This document shows positions 12,850 through 25,800 of a stretch of DNA of 64,000 nucleotides, piece after piece (position 1 is the stretch's first letter; each line of letters starts with the position of its first letter). The notes under the pieces are model-generated. The model was not told the origin of the DNA and made no database searches. It saw nothing but the letters and a program-made list of their open reading frames with translations. The position numbers were made by a program, and so were the translations under genes. The DNA is from Crotophaga sulcirostris (Eukaryota; Chordata; Aves; Cuculiformes; Crotophagidae), in NCBI GenBank assembly GCA_013397455.1, contig VYZB01000035.1, forward strand, positions 2,728,205 to 2,792,204. Direction: 5' to 3'.

Positions 12850-15800
12850 TTGTGGTATATTGAAATCGCTATTTAAAGGTACCTCCCAAAAATGCAAGAA
12901 CTAATCCTTTCCCTTCACCGCCTTCATTAAGGGAACAGAGCAATAATTTTTATCTCCTTCCTTACAGCTTGAAATGGAAATGTTTCATCATTCTCCTGAT
13001 GAGAGACCACGTATTATGCAGGGTGTTCCTTTACTACAAAACTTAGAATCATAGAATATCTCAAGTTGGAAGGGGCCCGTAAGGATCATCAAGTCCAACT
13101 CCCTGAAATGCTTCCTAAATGCTTTTGCTGATGTAGATCTGTAAATTTGTGTTCCTTTACTATTCTAAAAACACACAAGTGTACTTGTGTGCATGCACAT
13201 CTCTGTCCTTCATTAGAAACATGTGCATTACCTTGCTTCAGAAATGTTTGCTTTGATCACTCTCAAGAGCTTTTAGAAAATTCTTCTAACTATAATATTT
13301 CCCATGAAAATTTCACTGAGAAATTCAAGATTTTACGTAGTCTGAATGGCTGCTATCATGCTATATCCATGGAGCCAAGTGCAGGGAAGGAAAATGTTAC
13401 TGCTTGCTCAATTTATTTGGAATTATTGAAGAAAATATGCTGCACTTAAAATCCCTGCTTTATTATTTGAACAGCACTGGATTTTATGAGGTTATGTTGT
13501 TTGATGCTGGGAGATGTATTCTCTGATGGGAGTAGAACCAGGCCTTATCACATACCTGGAAATATGGTTTTAAATGATCCTTTATGAATAAAGTTTGATA
13601 CTGCCTCTCTCTCCAGCTGCACACGATGCTGAAGTTACACACAGCAAAATTCAGAAGCCAAGTTTCTAAAGGAAGATGAAATCTGACACTACTTACTGCA
13701 TTGGAGCAGAATGGAGGTGAAACTGGAGAGTCCCAGATTATCAGCACACATACGTCACTAATATCTACTGTCATCTATTTAATTACATCCTCAAGGTAAA
13801 AGCAGCTTCCAAAGTCAGACTCCACTGCTTCTGCTTGATGTCAGTTTGTGAAGAATTCTGAATGAAAAAGCCATCCCAGATCTTCCTTAAATAAAATTGA
13901 GTGCTCTGTGGATAGCAGTTTAAACATAGATGGGAAGAGGAAAGCTGCTTCCTAGATTCTCACTAAAAATGCCAGATCCTGGTGATTTTCCTCAGTGCTT
14001 TGTGTGTTTTAGAGGACTATGAAATCATCACTGATTGTCTTTTCTACAGATGGTTTCAAATTGTTAAAAGCTACTTTTGAAAAGGTTGATGCTTGGACAT
14101 GCAGAACATATATAAAATATAAAACCAAATACAATACCGTACAAATATAAAAACAACTACCTACACACAAGAGAAAAACAACAGAAAAGAAAAATCCCAG
14201 CAGTAAGGTAGCACAACCACACAATTAAAAGAAAAGGGGGTTTTGAATTATTTTCTTTCTGCCCACAGTGAGCCTTAAATACACTCCTGCAGAATTTCTG
14301 ACATAACTAAAAAAGGTTAGCTGCACAATCTATGCATAGGCGAGGTGCAAAATTTGTGCTGCCAGAGAGATGTCCTGCAGGAGTGCTTTGTATTGTACAA
14401 AAGGCCTCTTTGGCATACAATATTTCTTTAAACTGCCATGGGAAACAAACTAAAACTTTGCACCGGGAAACTACATTAAAGAGATGGTAATAAATATGTA
14501 TATTGCCACTCTAACCATTTGGGGAGTCTAACATTCATCATGCAGATACACCTGAAGAAAAACATCTAGTAGGCAGTAAAGCCCTAAAGTAGTTGACTTC
14601 AGCATGTATTCTAGTTTTTAGTTGAAGCTGGCCCTTTAATGTAAACACAGTTAATGGCTGTGCAATGTTATGCACATTCAAAGTGCTAAGAATTAGTAAA
14701 GCATGCATTTGTCTCTGAAAAAGCCTAATTATGCGACACACACTCTCTTACAATAACTTCTACAAACACACTGTAAAATATTCATGTGTCTCTATTTTAT
14801 TTTTTATGTCCCTTATATTTACCTACTCTCATCCCTATATTTCAGGATAGTTGGAGCAGCTCAAGAAAAATAGTCCATAACACTTCAAATACAGCTGATA
14901 ATTTCCAAAATTCTTGAAAAATATGAACAAATGAAGTCCCAAGACTTTTCTGCAGAGGGATGTATGTTCTTGTCATGACTTTCTCACAACACACAGAACA
15001 GCCAAGCAGCTTGGGCTATTACACCCCCACATATTACCCAGTTCAGAGATCTATTTTCTAGCCTCTATGTTCTATTCAGCATGTTGAATTCTTTTCTAAC
15101 CCAAACTTGCTTGCTGTGGAGGAGGGGGGAGGTTTGGACTTGAAGAGACAAAGGAAATTCAAACAACTGAGACTTAAGAGTGCCATGAGTTAATACTGTG
15201 CCCTGCCTCAGAGGCAGGAAATTGCCACTGATTTGCTCAGTGCTGCCTCAGCAATGGTCTTTATTCACATAAAGATGTCTTTGCCTTCGAAACAAATACT
15301 GGAGTTTCTGCATAAAAGAAATGGAAGGGGCAGAGAGAGACCTCTGTTGAATTATTTCTCCCTTGCGTGCCCTTCCAAGAATGTGTGAGACAGAGCAAAA
15401 ACAATGAAACAATGTACATTATTACATTTCTTGAACTTTCGGGTGGAAAGCATCAACGAGCTGCTGTCCTGTGCTAAAGGAAATAAATTCAGTAGGCTGA
15501 AACAACAGCTACTTCAGCAAATAGCCAAGCTAAAAGGAAACAGAAAAAACTGCCTAATTTGTTTTTGTAGATCACTGAGTATATGCACCAAGTACTGTTA
15601 GTGAAGCTCTCTGACTTTGAAAATTCAGCAAAGCATCTTGGAATGATCCCAGCTCCCTACTATTACCTTTTGCCATATGACACATTCATAGATAAAATTT
15701 CCTAAAAATAGCAGGTTGTGAGCCTCAGAGCCATATGCAAACCACTTGATCACATCACTGCTAACTGTGCTGGGAGCAATTCAATTTCCCAATTCATGAC

Positions 15801-16611
15801 TGCGAACTAATACACATTTATAGAATACAAGTATTTAAACCCTTATTTTGATGGATTTTTTGTATACAAAAGTTTTTACTGTCTTTTTTGTGTGTGTACA
15901 CATTAAATACACTTCACTGATAAACTTTAAAATTGAATACTTCCCATCTACAAGTTTTTAAAATTGTGTAAGATTGACCCTGTTGACTGAGGTCACTTTT
16001 ACGCATTTATGATGAACATTCACTCTGCATGGGACAAATCCCTCTTCCTCACTATCTTTAAGCAAACCACTATGTATGAAAAAAAGCTGTGGTTTTGATT
16101 TTAAATACAGTTTTCAACTTAGACTCTTTGTAAAGAGTAACTTCTTCTTTCTATCAATTCACACTTCCAGCTCTTTGTAGAAGCTTATAAAGGGAAAAAA
16201 AAAATTATTTAGAATGTACAAGAAAAACTTACAATGCTTAAAAATCCAGACCATTTTCCTGTCTTTATTTTAGCAATAGAAAACACTGAGAATGCCGATT
16301 CCAACTTTCACTTGTTCAAGGGTCTTTTGGGAGATCTCAGATATCTGCTGAGGAGCTTCTCAGTAGGTGCAAGTACAATTTTTCACTGACTTGTTTCTGA
16401 CCAATAAGAAAAGTGTATGCCATACCTTTCATGAGAACATCTCTGCTGAAGGACCCACAAAAGTTCCCTATGCCCAGATACACACCAGTTTTTAAACTGT
16501 TAAAGACGACTTTGCAATTTTCAGCTGACTGAGATTTTATAAAAGCCTATAAAAATCTTCTGAAAGTGTTCAATGCAATTAAAAATGTTATTGTCAGAGC
16601 AATTCAGAGCA
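12850..16611. other. Intergenic region downstream of LAMA2
   Basis: No gene was recognised. The interval contains one short CR1 fragment (13037-13148, separate entry). The rest is AT-rich sequence without long conserved frames. Confidence 0.7.
13037..13148 (-). mobile_element. Short 5'-truncated CR1 LINE tail with flanking direct repeat
   Basis: The stretch agaatcatagaat, then aagttggaagggg and gatcatcaagtccaactcc, is the reverse complement of the CR1 3' end. The element therefore lies on the - strand with its 3' terminus at the low coordinate. It is bounded by a perfect 14-bp direct repeat (gtgttcctttacta at 13023-13036 and 13149-13162), consistent with a target-site duplication and an insert of only about 112 bp. 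CR1 identity is from family knowledge. The flanking repeat is seen directly. Confidence 0.8.
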
Positions 16612-16890
16612 AAACTGATAGGACGGAGGCGGGGAATGTCTTTAAACTAAAGGAGGGTAGATTTAGATTAGATATAAGGAAGAAATTTTTCACCTTGAGG
16701 GTGGTGAGGCACTGGAACAGGTTGCCCAGAGAAGTCGTGGATGTCCTCTCCCTGGATGTGTTCAAGGCCAGGTTGGATGGGGCTTTGAGCACCCTGGGCT
16801 GGTGGGAGGTGTGTCTGCACATGGCAGAGGGGTTGGAATTAGAGGATCTTTAAGATCTCTTCCAACCCAGACCATTTGATGATTGTATGA
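16612..16890 (+). mobile_element. CR1 LINE 3' fragment with remnant of ORF2 C terminus
   Basis: A + strand CR1 tail: the 3' UTR-like end has tggatggggctttgagcacc, a cttccaaccc block and a degenerate gattgtatga terminus. The frame through 16566-16853 still reads like the end of a CR1 ORF2, with [20 protein letters not shown] and LPREVVD. It is 5'-truncated and lacks the reverse-transcriptase and endonuclease domains, so it cannot move itself. It belongs to the same tail type as the copy at about 60.98-61.21 kb. Confidence 0.9.
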
Positions 16891-19800
16891 ATTTAATGAG
16901 ATACCATAGCTAGACCACTGGATTTTTAACCTAAGGTATTCCCTTATGACAAAACCCTACCAGTTCTTCAGTTATCTATCAAGTGTTACAGTGTATATAG
17001 AAGTTGAACTTCTGGTGTAAATATGTAGGAAGAAACATCACTTTCACTGTTTCATGCTTCATAAACAGATACAAAACCATCCAGACCTTTCTTCAAAATA
17101 ATTTCTTAAATATACAGTTAATATGTCATGCAATGGAATTGAAACAAAATGCCAAACTAGTCAGTCAATATATTTCTAGTCTATGTATATTTCTGTGCTG
17201 TTATTCTTCAGAGTCAAGAGTAGAAATAATTTCTTCAGGTACCTGAAGTTCCAGATAATTCCCAAGACTATGCATCTGTTCAAACTCCAAAAAACAAATC
17301 TTTCCACTTCAAGTTTAGTGGACAACTTAGCATAAAATGACAGCACTTCAGAAACTAATATATCTAGTTCAAGCAAAGAAAGAAAATCTTAGGGAAAAAT
17401 CTCCAACAGTCAGTGCTCTTGTACATTTTTCATGCTCACACTCAGACCTACATCAGAACCTAATGAAGTACCTCAGTTTTCACTTGGCTACAGAATTACT
17501 TATTTCGAAGAGAACTGCACAAAACTTACCTAATGCTAGAGTCGCCTCATTTTTCCTTTCTTTTTCAAAAGGATCTTTGAGTTCAAAATTAAACTGATGC
17601 TTTCTGCTTGCCCTATCTTTATCTAACACTGTGTAATAACAATAATAATGAAAGTAGATGTCTAGAGTTTCAAAGACTAACTTTTATGATATATAGTATT
17701 ATGAAATATTCTGCAAAGCTGAATAATCTGCTGTGACATCTCCCCTTTTAATCATAACTTATTCTGACTACTTTGGTGCTTCTAGTTAGCATGAGCAAGG
17801 AGGAATGACTGGCAGATGAAGCCCTACAGCAGCTAGATTTCCTGTGGTTTTCTTCATTATGATTCTGTACTATAATATAACATGAATTTGATTTAAACAG
17901 CCAAAGGCCTCAATCTTTCACTGAGTTTCATGTCAAGAAACTGGCTCCCTGGGAGATGAAAAACTGCCATGTGTGCACCCATCCCTCTGCAATGAGGGAA
18001 CGCAGCACCTGGAGCGACGTGGGCTCCTTCATCCCTCAGTGGCATAAGGTTAGGTGGAATGAAAACCAGGGCCCTTTCCTCCACAACTTCAAATGATTTG
18101 AAGTTAGAGTGTTCTTAAGCACTGAGAAGCCTGGAGGTATAGACAGGCCTAAGACAGCATAGACTGATGCTGCTATAGTTTGCATCAGTTTACCCCACCT
18201 GAAAATTCAGAAAATATCCAGATACTACAAAGTATTCTAGTATTTGTTATTTACCATCTGTTCAGCCAACACCTCTATTTCATTTCTCTTTTTAAAATTC
18301 TATTTTTATGTTAAATTTGCTTGAGGAAAAATTGACTCATTTTTTTCACTGTTTTTTCTTTCTTTGCCTTGTGGACAACTACATCCTACAACTGAGGTGG
18401 GAGTAAATCTTCAATTGAAAATAAATATTGCTGCTTGGAAATAAACAATGTCATGTCAACCTGTTATTGATATACCCATCAGACTACAGTTTTCATAAAT
18501 GACCAGAGGAAACAATAGGCTCTCACTCACCACATCTGTAAATGCCACCTCCAGCGTTCTTCTGGCTTCTGCTGCATCAGAATCCAGTGGTGAGTCTGAT
18601 CCATCAACTGAAACAACAGGTCCGCATGCCCAGACTTTGCCAGTCACTAATAAACAGCAAAATTTTGTCATTCCAGAAGCTGCAGACAGGCCTGCTATCA
18701 CCCTGGTGTTTTGCTTCATTTCATAACACTGGTAAACCCTTTCTTCCTAATTGGACATGGCAGCACTTCTGCAATTCAATACAGCACCCTGCGTTACGGC
18801 TATTCTTTATTGAATACAGCAGAACCTCAACTTAGGGAAAAGCTTCCAGGTCCGGGTAATGCCAAACATTACTAGCTAGTTTCTTTCCACAAAGAAATTA
18901 TCTCCACAGTAAACCTGAGATGCAAGTATGACCACTTAGATCTTTGTTCCAGAGCTGCAGCATTTTAAGAAATTAACCCTTCATACCTACTCCCCTCATG
19001 TCTATGCCTTTCTGTTACTGTTGCATTATTGCTACTATTCCATCCATTTTGACAATCTGAACAAATCTCCCCATTCGGTAACAGAAGGTTTAACAAAGGG
19101 GGTGAATTTGGCTGGAATAGCTCATCAATTCAGTTGAGAATTCACTGGTACCGAGGCAAGTAGGAAAAATCTAAGTAATTTCGACTGCTGTCTGGTGGGA
19201 ATTCTCAAGGTTGACAGGTCAGGGTACTGCTAATATTGTACTGCATCTCCTCCAGTCCATGGGCAGTTGGACAGAAGAGAAAACTCCCCAGATAAAAACA
19301 GTAGTTGTAAGTCCCTAAATTAGAAATCCCAGTTTTTTATCTGCTGCTGCATACAGCTGGAGCCCACTGAAGGAAAAGGTTACAAGGGCAAAACACTGAA
19401 ATTACATCTACATAAGAGATTACACATTCATACATCCAAGCAGACAGCTCTGAGAAGGAAATAAGCAGGTCAGGAATGCCCCTATAGCAGGGCGGGGTTT
19501 TTTTTATATATTTATAATGGGCCAGAAAATTTAACACTGCTTCTCACAGTAAAGTTGCTCAGTGTCCATCCTATAAAGGGAAAATATATAGGAAAAAACC
19601 CTGTATGCAGACCTTATGCTTGAAGACACAAACTAAAGACAACAGCGCTGCATTCCAGTTACATTAAAGAAGGATTTGGCAGTCACCATTGACGAAAATC
19701 CAACACAGCCACTTTAAATCTGGTAAGGTAAGGTTTAAAGAGTTACAGTAAGCTCAATTTTCATCCATATCATAGCTCCAAGGCTAAATTTGCAAGATGC

Positions 19801-22800
19801 TAATATATTCAGTGCAAGTTCAAGTGCAAACATGGCCACAATGCACAATCACACCTTTGTATATATTGTCTATAAATTATATGCTATTTTAAGCCTCCAA
19901 GCAGTTTTATGTACTTAACTGCAGTAGTAGTGTGCTCTAACACCCGTTGGTAGTGGCACATTGGGTTGTGAAGTCTCTGAAATGTGGTTCCATAACAGAC
20001 ATTGGATGTTGCTAGAACTTAAGAACTGTTGAAAGTACTAGAACAGACAAAGAATAAAGTTTACCATTTAGCTGCCTAGTCCATGGACCATTTTCTGCCT
20101 AACATTTTTTGAAACTAGAAGTTTTTATAGTTTTAGTAGCATTTCTCTTTTGGTGGTTTTAAAAAAACCTTTCCATCTTTCACTTTGTTGTGTGACATCT
20201 TTGCAATATCCTGTTTTGTAGTATATAAGAACCGACAGTTTTGACTGATAGTTATTATTTTGCACTGATCATCTACAATTAGTCATCTTAGTAACAACAA
20301 AGAGGTTTCTTTCTTCACAAAGATGCTGTCCTTCCTATTTTTTTTCCAGTTCTTAATAACAAAATGAAAACCTATTTGGCTCAGGTAGTGTTTCTGCCAC
20401 TTCTGATGCGGCTGATGTGGGGTAATCAAGAAAGAAAAGTATGTTTTTTCCTGTACCATGGGAGATACTCTTAAAAGAGATGTGGATAGGCCTAGCTCTT
20501 GAGGAAATAGCCTTGTAGCAATGAAAAGCCCAAACAACCAAAAAACCAACCACACAGTAGAAAGGGCTTGAAGAGGTGACCTAGTTCAGCCTCTCCTATT
20601 TGCAGAGCAATGGCCTGCCCAGCAATTCCCCATTTGTGTTTGTGCATGAGGTTTCTCCTGTGACAGTGCCTTCCTTTACAAGTATCAGCATTCCATGTCC
20701 ATAGCTGGGAAGATTCCTGGTGGGGGAAAGACCCAGGAGCAGAGGAAGAAGACCCGGATAGTTTAGCAGAGGAAGAAGAACTTTGTAGTTTACTTACTTG
20801 CAAGGATTCTTCAACTCGTCCTTTTTAAATTTAGTAATACCAACTTTGGGAAGGTTTCACTCTCCTGAGCCCCTTCAAGACAGCAGGCATAACAGCACTT
20901 CAGCTCTGTAGCTGGCCAAATGCAAGCACACTTCAAGATAAGAGGAATTTTACAGTCCCGCTTCATTTATCAAACCTGACATGTATTGCACATTATGATT
21001 TCCATGTAATGGTTTGGCTGTAAATTTAACCTCAGCAAGATCCTTTTATATGCATTCAAACTAATTTACCTCTTGCTGATCAAGTTCTAACTTGTAATTT
21101 GCTTAAATGCAGAGCCTAAATTGACTAAATCAAATGCATTTGCGCAAACTCAATAAACAGAACCATTACCCATGAAATAAGCCAGTCTCCTAAGAGCATC
21201 AAATGCTTCCTTACAGCGGAAGCGTTGGCTCAGGAGCCAACTACCACTCCAACTAATGACCATGTTTCTCCCTCTATTTCATTAGCCAGTCTGAGGCCTC
21301 TAATATTTTTTTCTCCTCTAAACAGAAGCACAAGAAGCATACATAGCTTTATCAAGTATTGCAACCAAAGCAACTAAAGCTCATTTTCCAGTGTAATGAA
21401 AAGGAACCAGCGGAGAAAGATACAATTGAATATCCCTGTTAATGCATGCATTTAGCTAAGCCACAGCCATCCTTAAAGATCTTGACCACCTAGCACACTG
21501 TATCCACTTACAGAGAAGGCCATAAAATTATTGGAGCACAGTGCCCATACATGTTTTTTATAGCAGCACAAATATGGTTCAGTCCCACTGATCTGCCTCT
21601 GACTCAGTGCTTAGAAAGGGACATGGATTTGCAATTGCAAAGTAACCATTTAAAAACTAACACACAGCTATCAGTCAGGAATGCATTCAGTCTCTTAATG
21701 AAGGATGCTCAAACCAGGATCCACCTGAAAGGGATGGAAGACTATAAACTACACTGCAATTTACCCAAGTATTTCACTAGTGTAAATTTATTTCAGTGGC
21801 TTTGTAATTTAAAGATAATAGTGGCAACAATGGAAGCCAGCATCTAGTACTTTACACCATCTTTAGAAAACATGCTTTGGATTAAAAGTATTTAAATCTT
21901 CATTCTTATTGAAAATAATATCTGAATGGCACATGGTACATCACACATACCAATAGTTGCTCTATTATGGAGAATTATTACAGCAGGGTAGTACCACTAT
22001 ACTACGTAATTTCACTAGTAATTGCTATCATGGGAACACCCTCAAGTTATGATGCAAGGAGGGTTAATCAGTGAGGTTGATTCTCAGCTGAAGTTGAAAC
22101 CCAGTATCTAGTTGCCATGAAGAAAAAAAATGTTATCAAAATTAATAAGACAATACAAACATTATTTATTTTACTGATATGTATAAAATAAATGTATAAC
22201 CAGGACTGAAAGTCTCAAACTAGAACAATAATATGGGAACAACTGTCAAGATTTCAATATAAACTATTAATAAAATGTAACATTTATGAAATACTTATCT
22301 TTAAGATGCTTTAGGAATATTAACACATCCATTTTTCTATTAACAATCAAAACTCATTATTCAGGCTTACTACAAACAGCATGCCTATGGCAAACCCATA
22401 AAACCCAGGAAATTATATTATCCAACACAATAACTACACCATTCTATTTTATCTCTTTCTCCTTTGAAACTTCTGCCTCCAGTTCCCTCTATGATGATTT
22501 CCATCAAAAATCAACAAGTGAGACTCTGTTGTGGTTTCTAAGATAACATGTTAAAGAATTATGAGCAGATCTACCACAGACAGATTTTCCTCTGAGACGC
22601 CTGTGTATCTCAGCTGCTGCTTCATGTAAATTGGCCCTGAAGAGTGAAAGCAATAATAAAGGAAGGGTGTCTTGTGATTGAGAAATAATTCTTCACTGCA
22701 TGGGTTCTTCACTCTCCATAGTACTGGTCACAAGCACATGAAGGAATTATCACTGCTTTGCAACAAATATCAATTTTTGAATATTTCTGTTGAGGATTAA

Positions 22801-25800
22801 TGGCAGTTGATGCTAAACATGGAGAACTACATGCTTGTAGAACTGCCAGCTGAGAACACGTTATAGGGCACTCTAAGCAACATCAGCAATCCAGTGCAAA
22901 TTCTTCCTTGGTAGTAGAAAGTCGCCAAAAGGCAAGGCTTCTTACGAAGATTTTTGAATGTGGCCAATGTTTTGTGTGACAGGTCCTCACTCAGCTACTG
23001 AGAGGAAAAAAAAAAAGAGACACTGAAAAGGCAGGCAGGCAAGGAAACAGGACATAGGGCAGGAGGCAACATTGAATGGCATCAGAGAAAACATTAAGAA
23101 AGCATTTCTTCAATCAGCAGCCATTGAAGGTGCTCTGCCTGCTTGACTGAAATTATAGATATCTAAACCACTAAAATTAGGACCTTTAAACACATCTTGT
23201 TTAATTTGCTTGCTAAGTTTGCAGTTAGGATTTGCTATGTCTTCCCTGTCTAAATGAATCCCTGCACATAAATATAAATGCAACAGCTCAGGCTACTCAG
23301 CAAGGTTCTTCCCTGATAAACAAGACAGAACTTTACTGTAAATGGAATTAAGTTCCTTGGTCTGTGTCCTAATATTTTTAATTTTTAAATTTTTTTTTTA
23401 ATTAACTACTTTTCTATACTGAGCACTCCCCTTATTTTTTCATCATCTTTATAGAGAAATTACAGTCCCATAAGTAGCATACTAGAATATAAACACTGGA
23501 ATAGATCCAGGATTAATCAGATCTTTCACAGTGCCCAGTTTAAAAGACTTTCAATTCTGGGTTTATTCCAGTTACAATTAAGACAGCTTGGGCACTAAGG
23601 GAAATTCATGTATTAATTTGCTGTATCCTGAGGAAATAAGTCATACAAAGAACCAGTAAAGCCATAAAGAAAGCCACAGCAGTGTTACTGCTCTAATTCC
23701 ATTGCAGGCAGAGGTTTATTGAAACCCATCAGCAGTTGTTCCATCCTTTATGGAAAACCAATTACCGCTCTCCGAAGTCCCCTGTCCAAAACCAACTCGC
23801 CTGGAGCTCAAGGGGTGCCATAGATCTAGAAAACAAAATGAGCTGTAGTGGTCTAATCACTTCCATTTCTCCTCCAGAATATATTCCACTGGCGTTATCT
23901 TGCCCATTAGATGCTAAAGAAAGTGCTGTGTGATCTACAACTGCACTGTGAAGCTGGAAGTCACTAGTAGTGCATAATCCCTGGCCACGATGCATAGAAG
24001 CAGCAGGGAACAGCATGAAGAGGTTGCTGTGTGGACTGCACTGACCCCATACATGCAAACGCATTACCAGTTAGTGCTGCCATTAATACCAGGTTAGATG
24101 CAGCCCAGGTATCTCTCCAAAAATCAGTGTCTCATCAAAGAGATGATATAGGCAGAGATTTTTCAAGGGGTTGTTAATACAGCAGGGATGCTGTGTGCCA
24201 TTTCTTCCTTCTGTACCACTGCCAACGCTGTGATTAGCACGCTGTCATCAGCTGCACAGGTTCTTCAGGCACATGGACATCTCACAGCAATCTAACCTTA
24301 TATTACATAAAAAAATAAATATAATCTCACATTCCCCTCTCCAGTTGTGGAAGACGGTTGTCAAAAAAATGCCTCTAAAAAAGGCCTACATACACTGCAA
24401 ACCCTCTTATGTTTGCATAGTGCAGAGTGATGTCAGCTTAAAAAACAATATGAATTAAATTCAGTTCAATCCCTCTTTTTCCAATACTCTTTTCCTCAAA
24501 ACCAGACATCCTTGTCTACAGCAATGAACAAGAATTTATTTAGCAAAGGTGCCTGTTCTTCCTTTTTCACAGCAGTTAGATGTACATATATTGTCAGTCT
24601 GTCACTTGCTGATCTGCTTATAGTTAGTGCAGTTTCAAACTAATAAAAAGAATACATATTCATCACTGACTTCCTTGCCTTGAAGCCCATTTAATGTGAC
24701 TGGAGAGACAAGTGCATGGAAGAGTCTACCATCTTATCAACACAGATAAAATCATTCTTTTCATGGGTAATGAGCAACCACATTAAGAAACTGGTGTTTT
24801 TTCTAGATGGCTTCTTTCACTGTAAGGGAGACAACATTTTGTCATGTTGTCTACAGACCCAATTTGAACAAGCTGATAGAGAACTACTGTCACTCCAAGG
24901 CAATGATATAATTAGAGGAAACACTGTAGGATCAGAAACAGCAAATACATTTGAAGTAATTTACTGTGAGCTAGTCGGTAGCAACTATTTTACTACAACA
25001 TTTCTAAATTGCCTTCTTGCAGTTCACTATCAGACACTATTCCAACCCTCGATTTTGTTCTAAGAACTTGTTTAAAGTAATGCCAGCTGACAAAGGCATT
25101 ATTGTAGTATGTACAGGACATGTTAAGCTTGTCACAGTGCTTCTTTCTCAGGAAGCTTCAGAAGCCAGATCAGCACTGAACTGTGCAGCCAAGCACCGTG
25201 TGGGGCAGCGTCTTTCCCACCTGCAAGGAGTGCAGTCTGGTTTTTTTCCTCCCCTGACAGCAGTTATTACACCATTCTCCCCATCTTGATGATTAAAAAG
25301 AAAATCAAATGCTTTTTAGCCCTTTCAGAAGGAAACGGGAATTTCACTGATGTCTGATGTACAGAATACAAGCATGATCAACCTTCCTCTATGAACTTTT
25401 CAAGCTTAGAGCAAGGGAGTAGGCAAACCCCTGGCACTTGTACAAGTGCTGTGCCACAAAGCCAAGGCTGTAACAAACAAGACATAATTGGAACTTCATT
25501 TCCTCCCTTCCCTCCCTCACACAGATGCTCAGGACCGCCCAGATGCAACAAGTCCTTCCACTGTCCTACCCTCCAGAGAACCTCTACCAATGCCACCACT
25601 GGTACAGTCCTGTCCTTCCACACAGTCTTGGCACCCCAGGTAAGTTTCCTGGGCTGTTCACCCAGAAAGCTGTTCTCCTTGGTTGGGAAATGGGGGGAGA
25701 TAAAGGTAATATGGGAGTCGCTTGATGTTGTGCATATGTTAACCTCCTTTATTCCCTCATAATAAGGAGAAGATCCATCTTTCAGAATCAAAATGCTCTA

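Noticed and set aside
16566..16853. 95-codon frame as a cellular gene
   Set aside because: It reads as the C-terminal end of CR1 ORF2 and lies in a 5'-truncated CR1 copy.
20550..20800. Possible old CR1 or MIR-like repeat (gacctagttcagcctctcc region)
   Set aside because: Only a short block resembles a repeat consensus, too weak to assign without a profile search.
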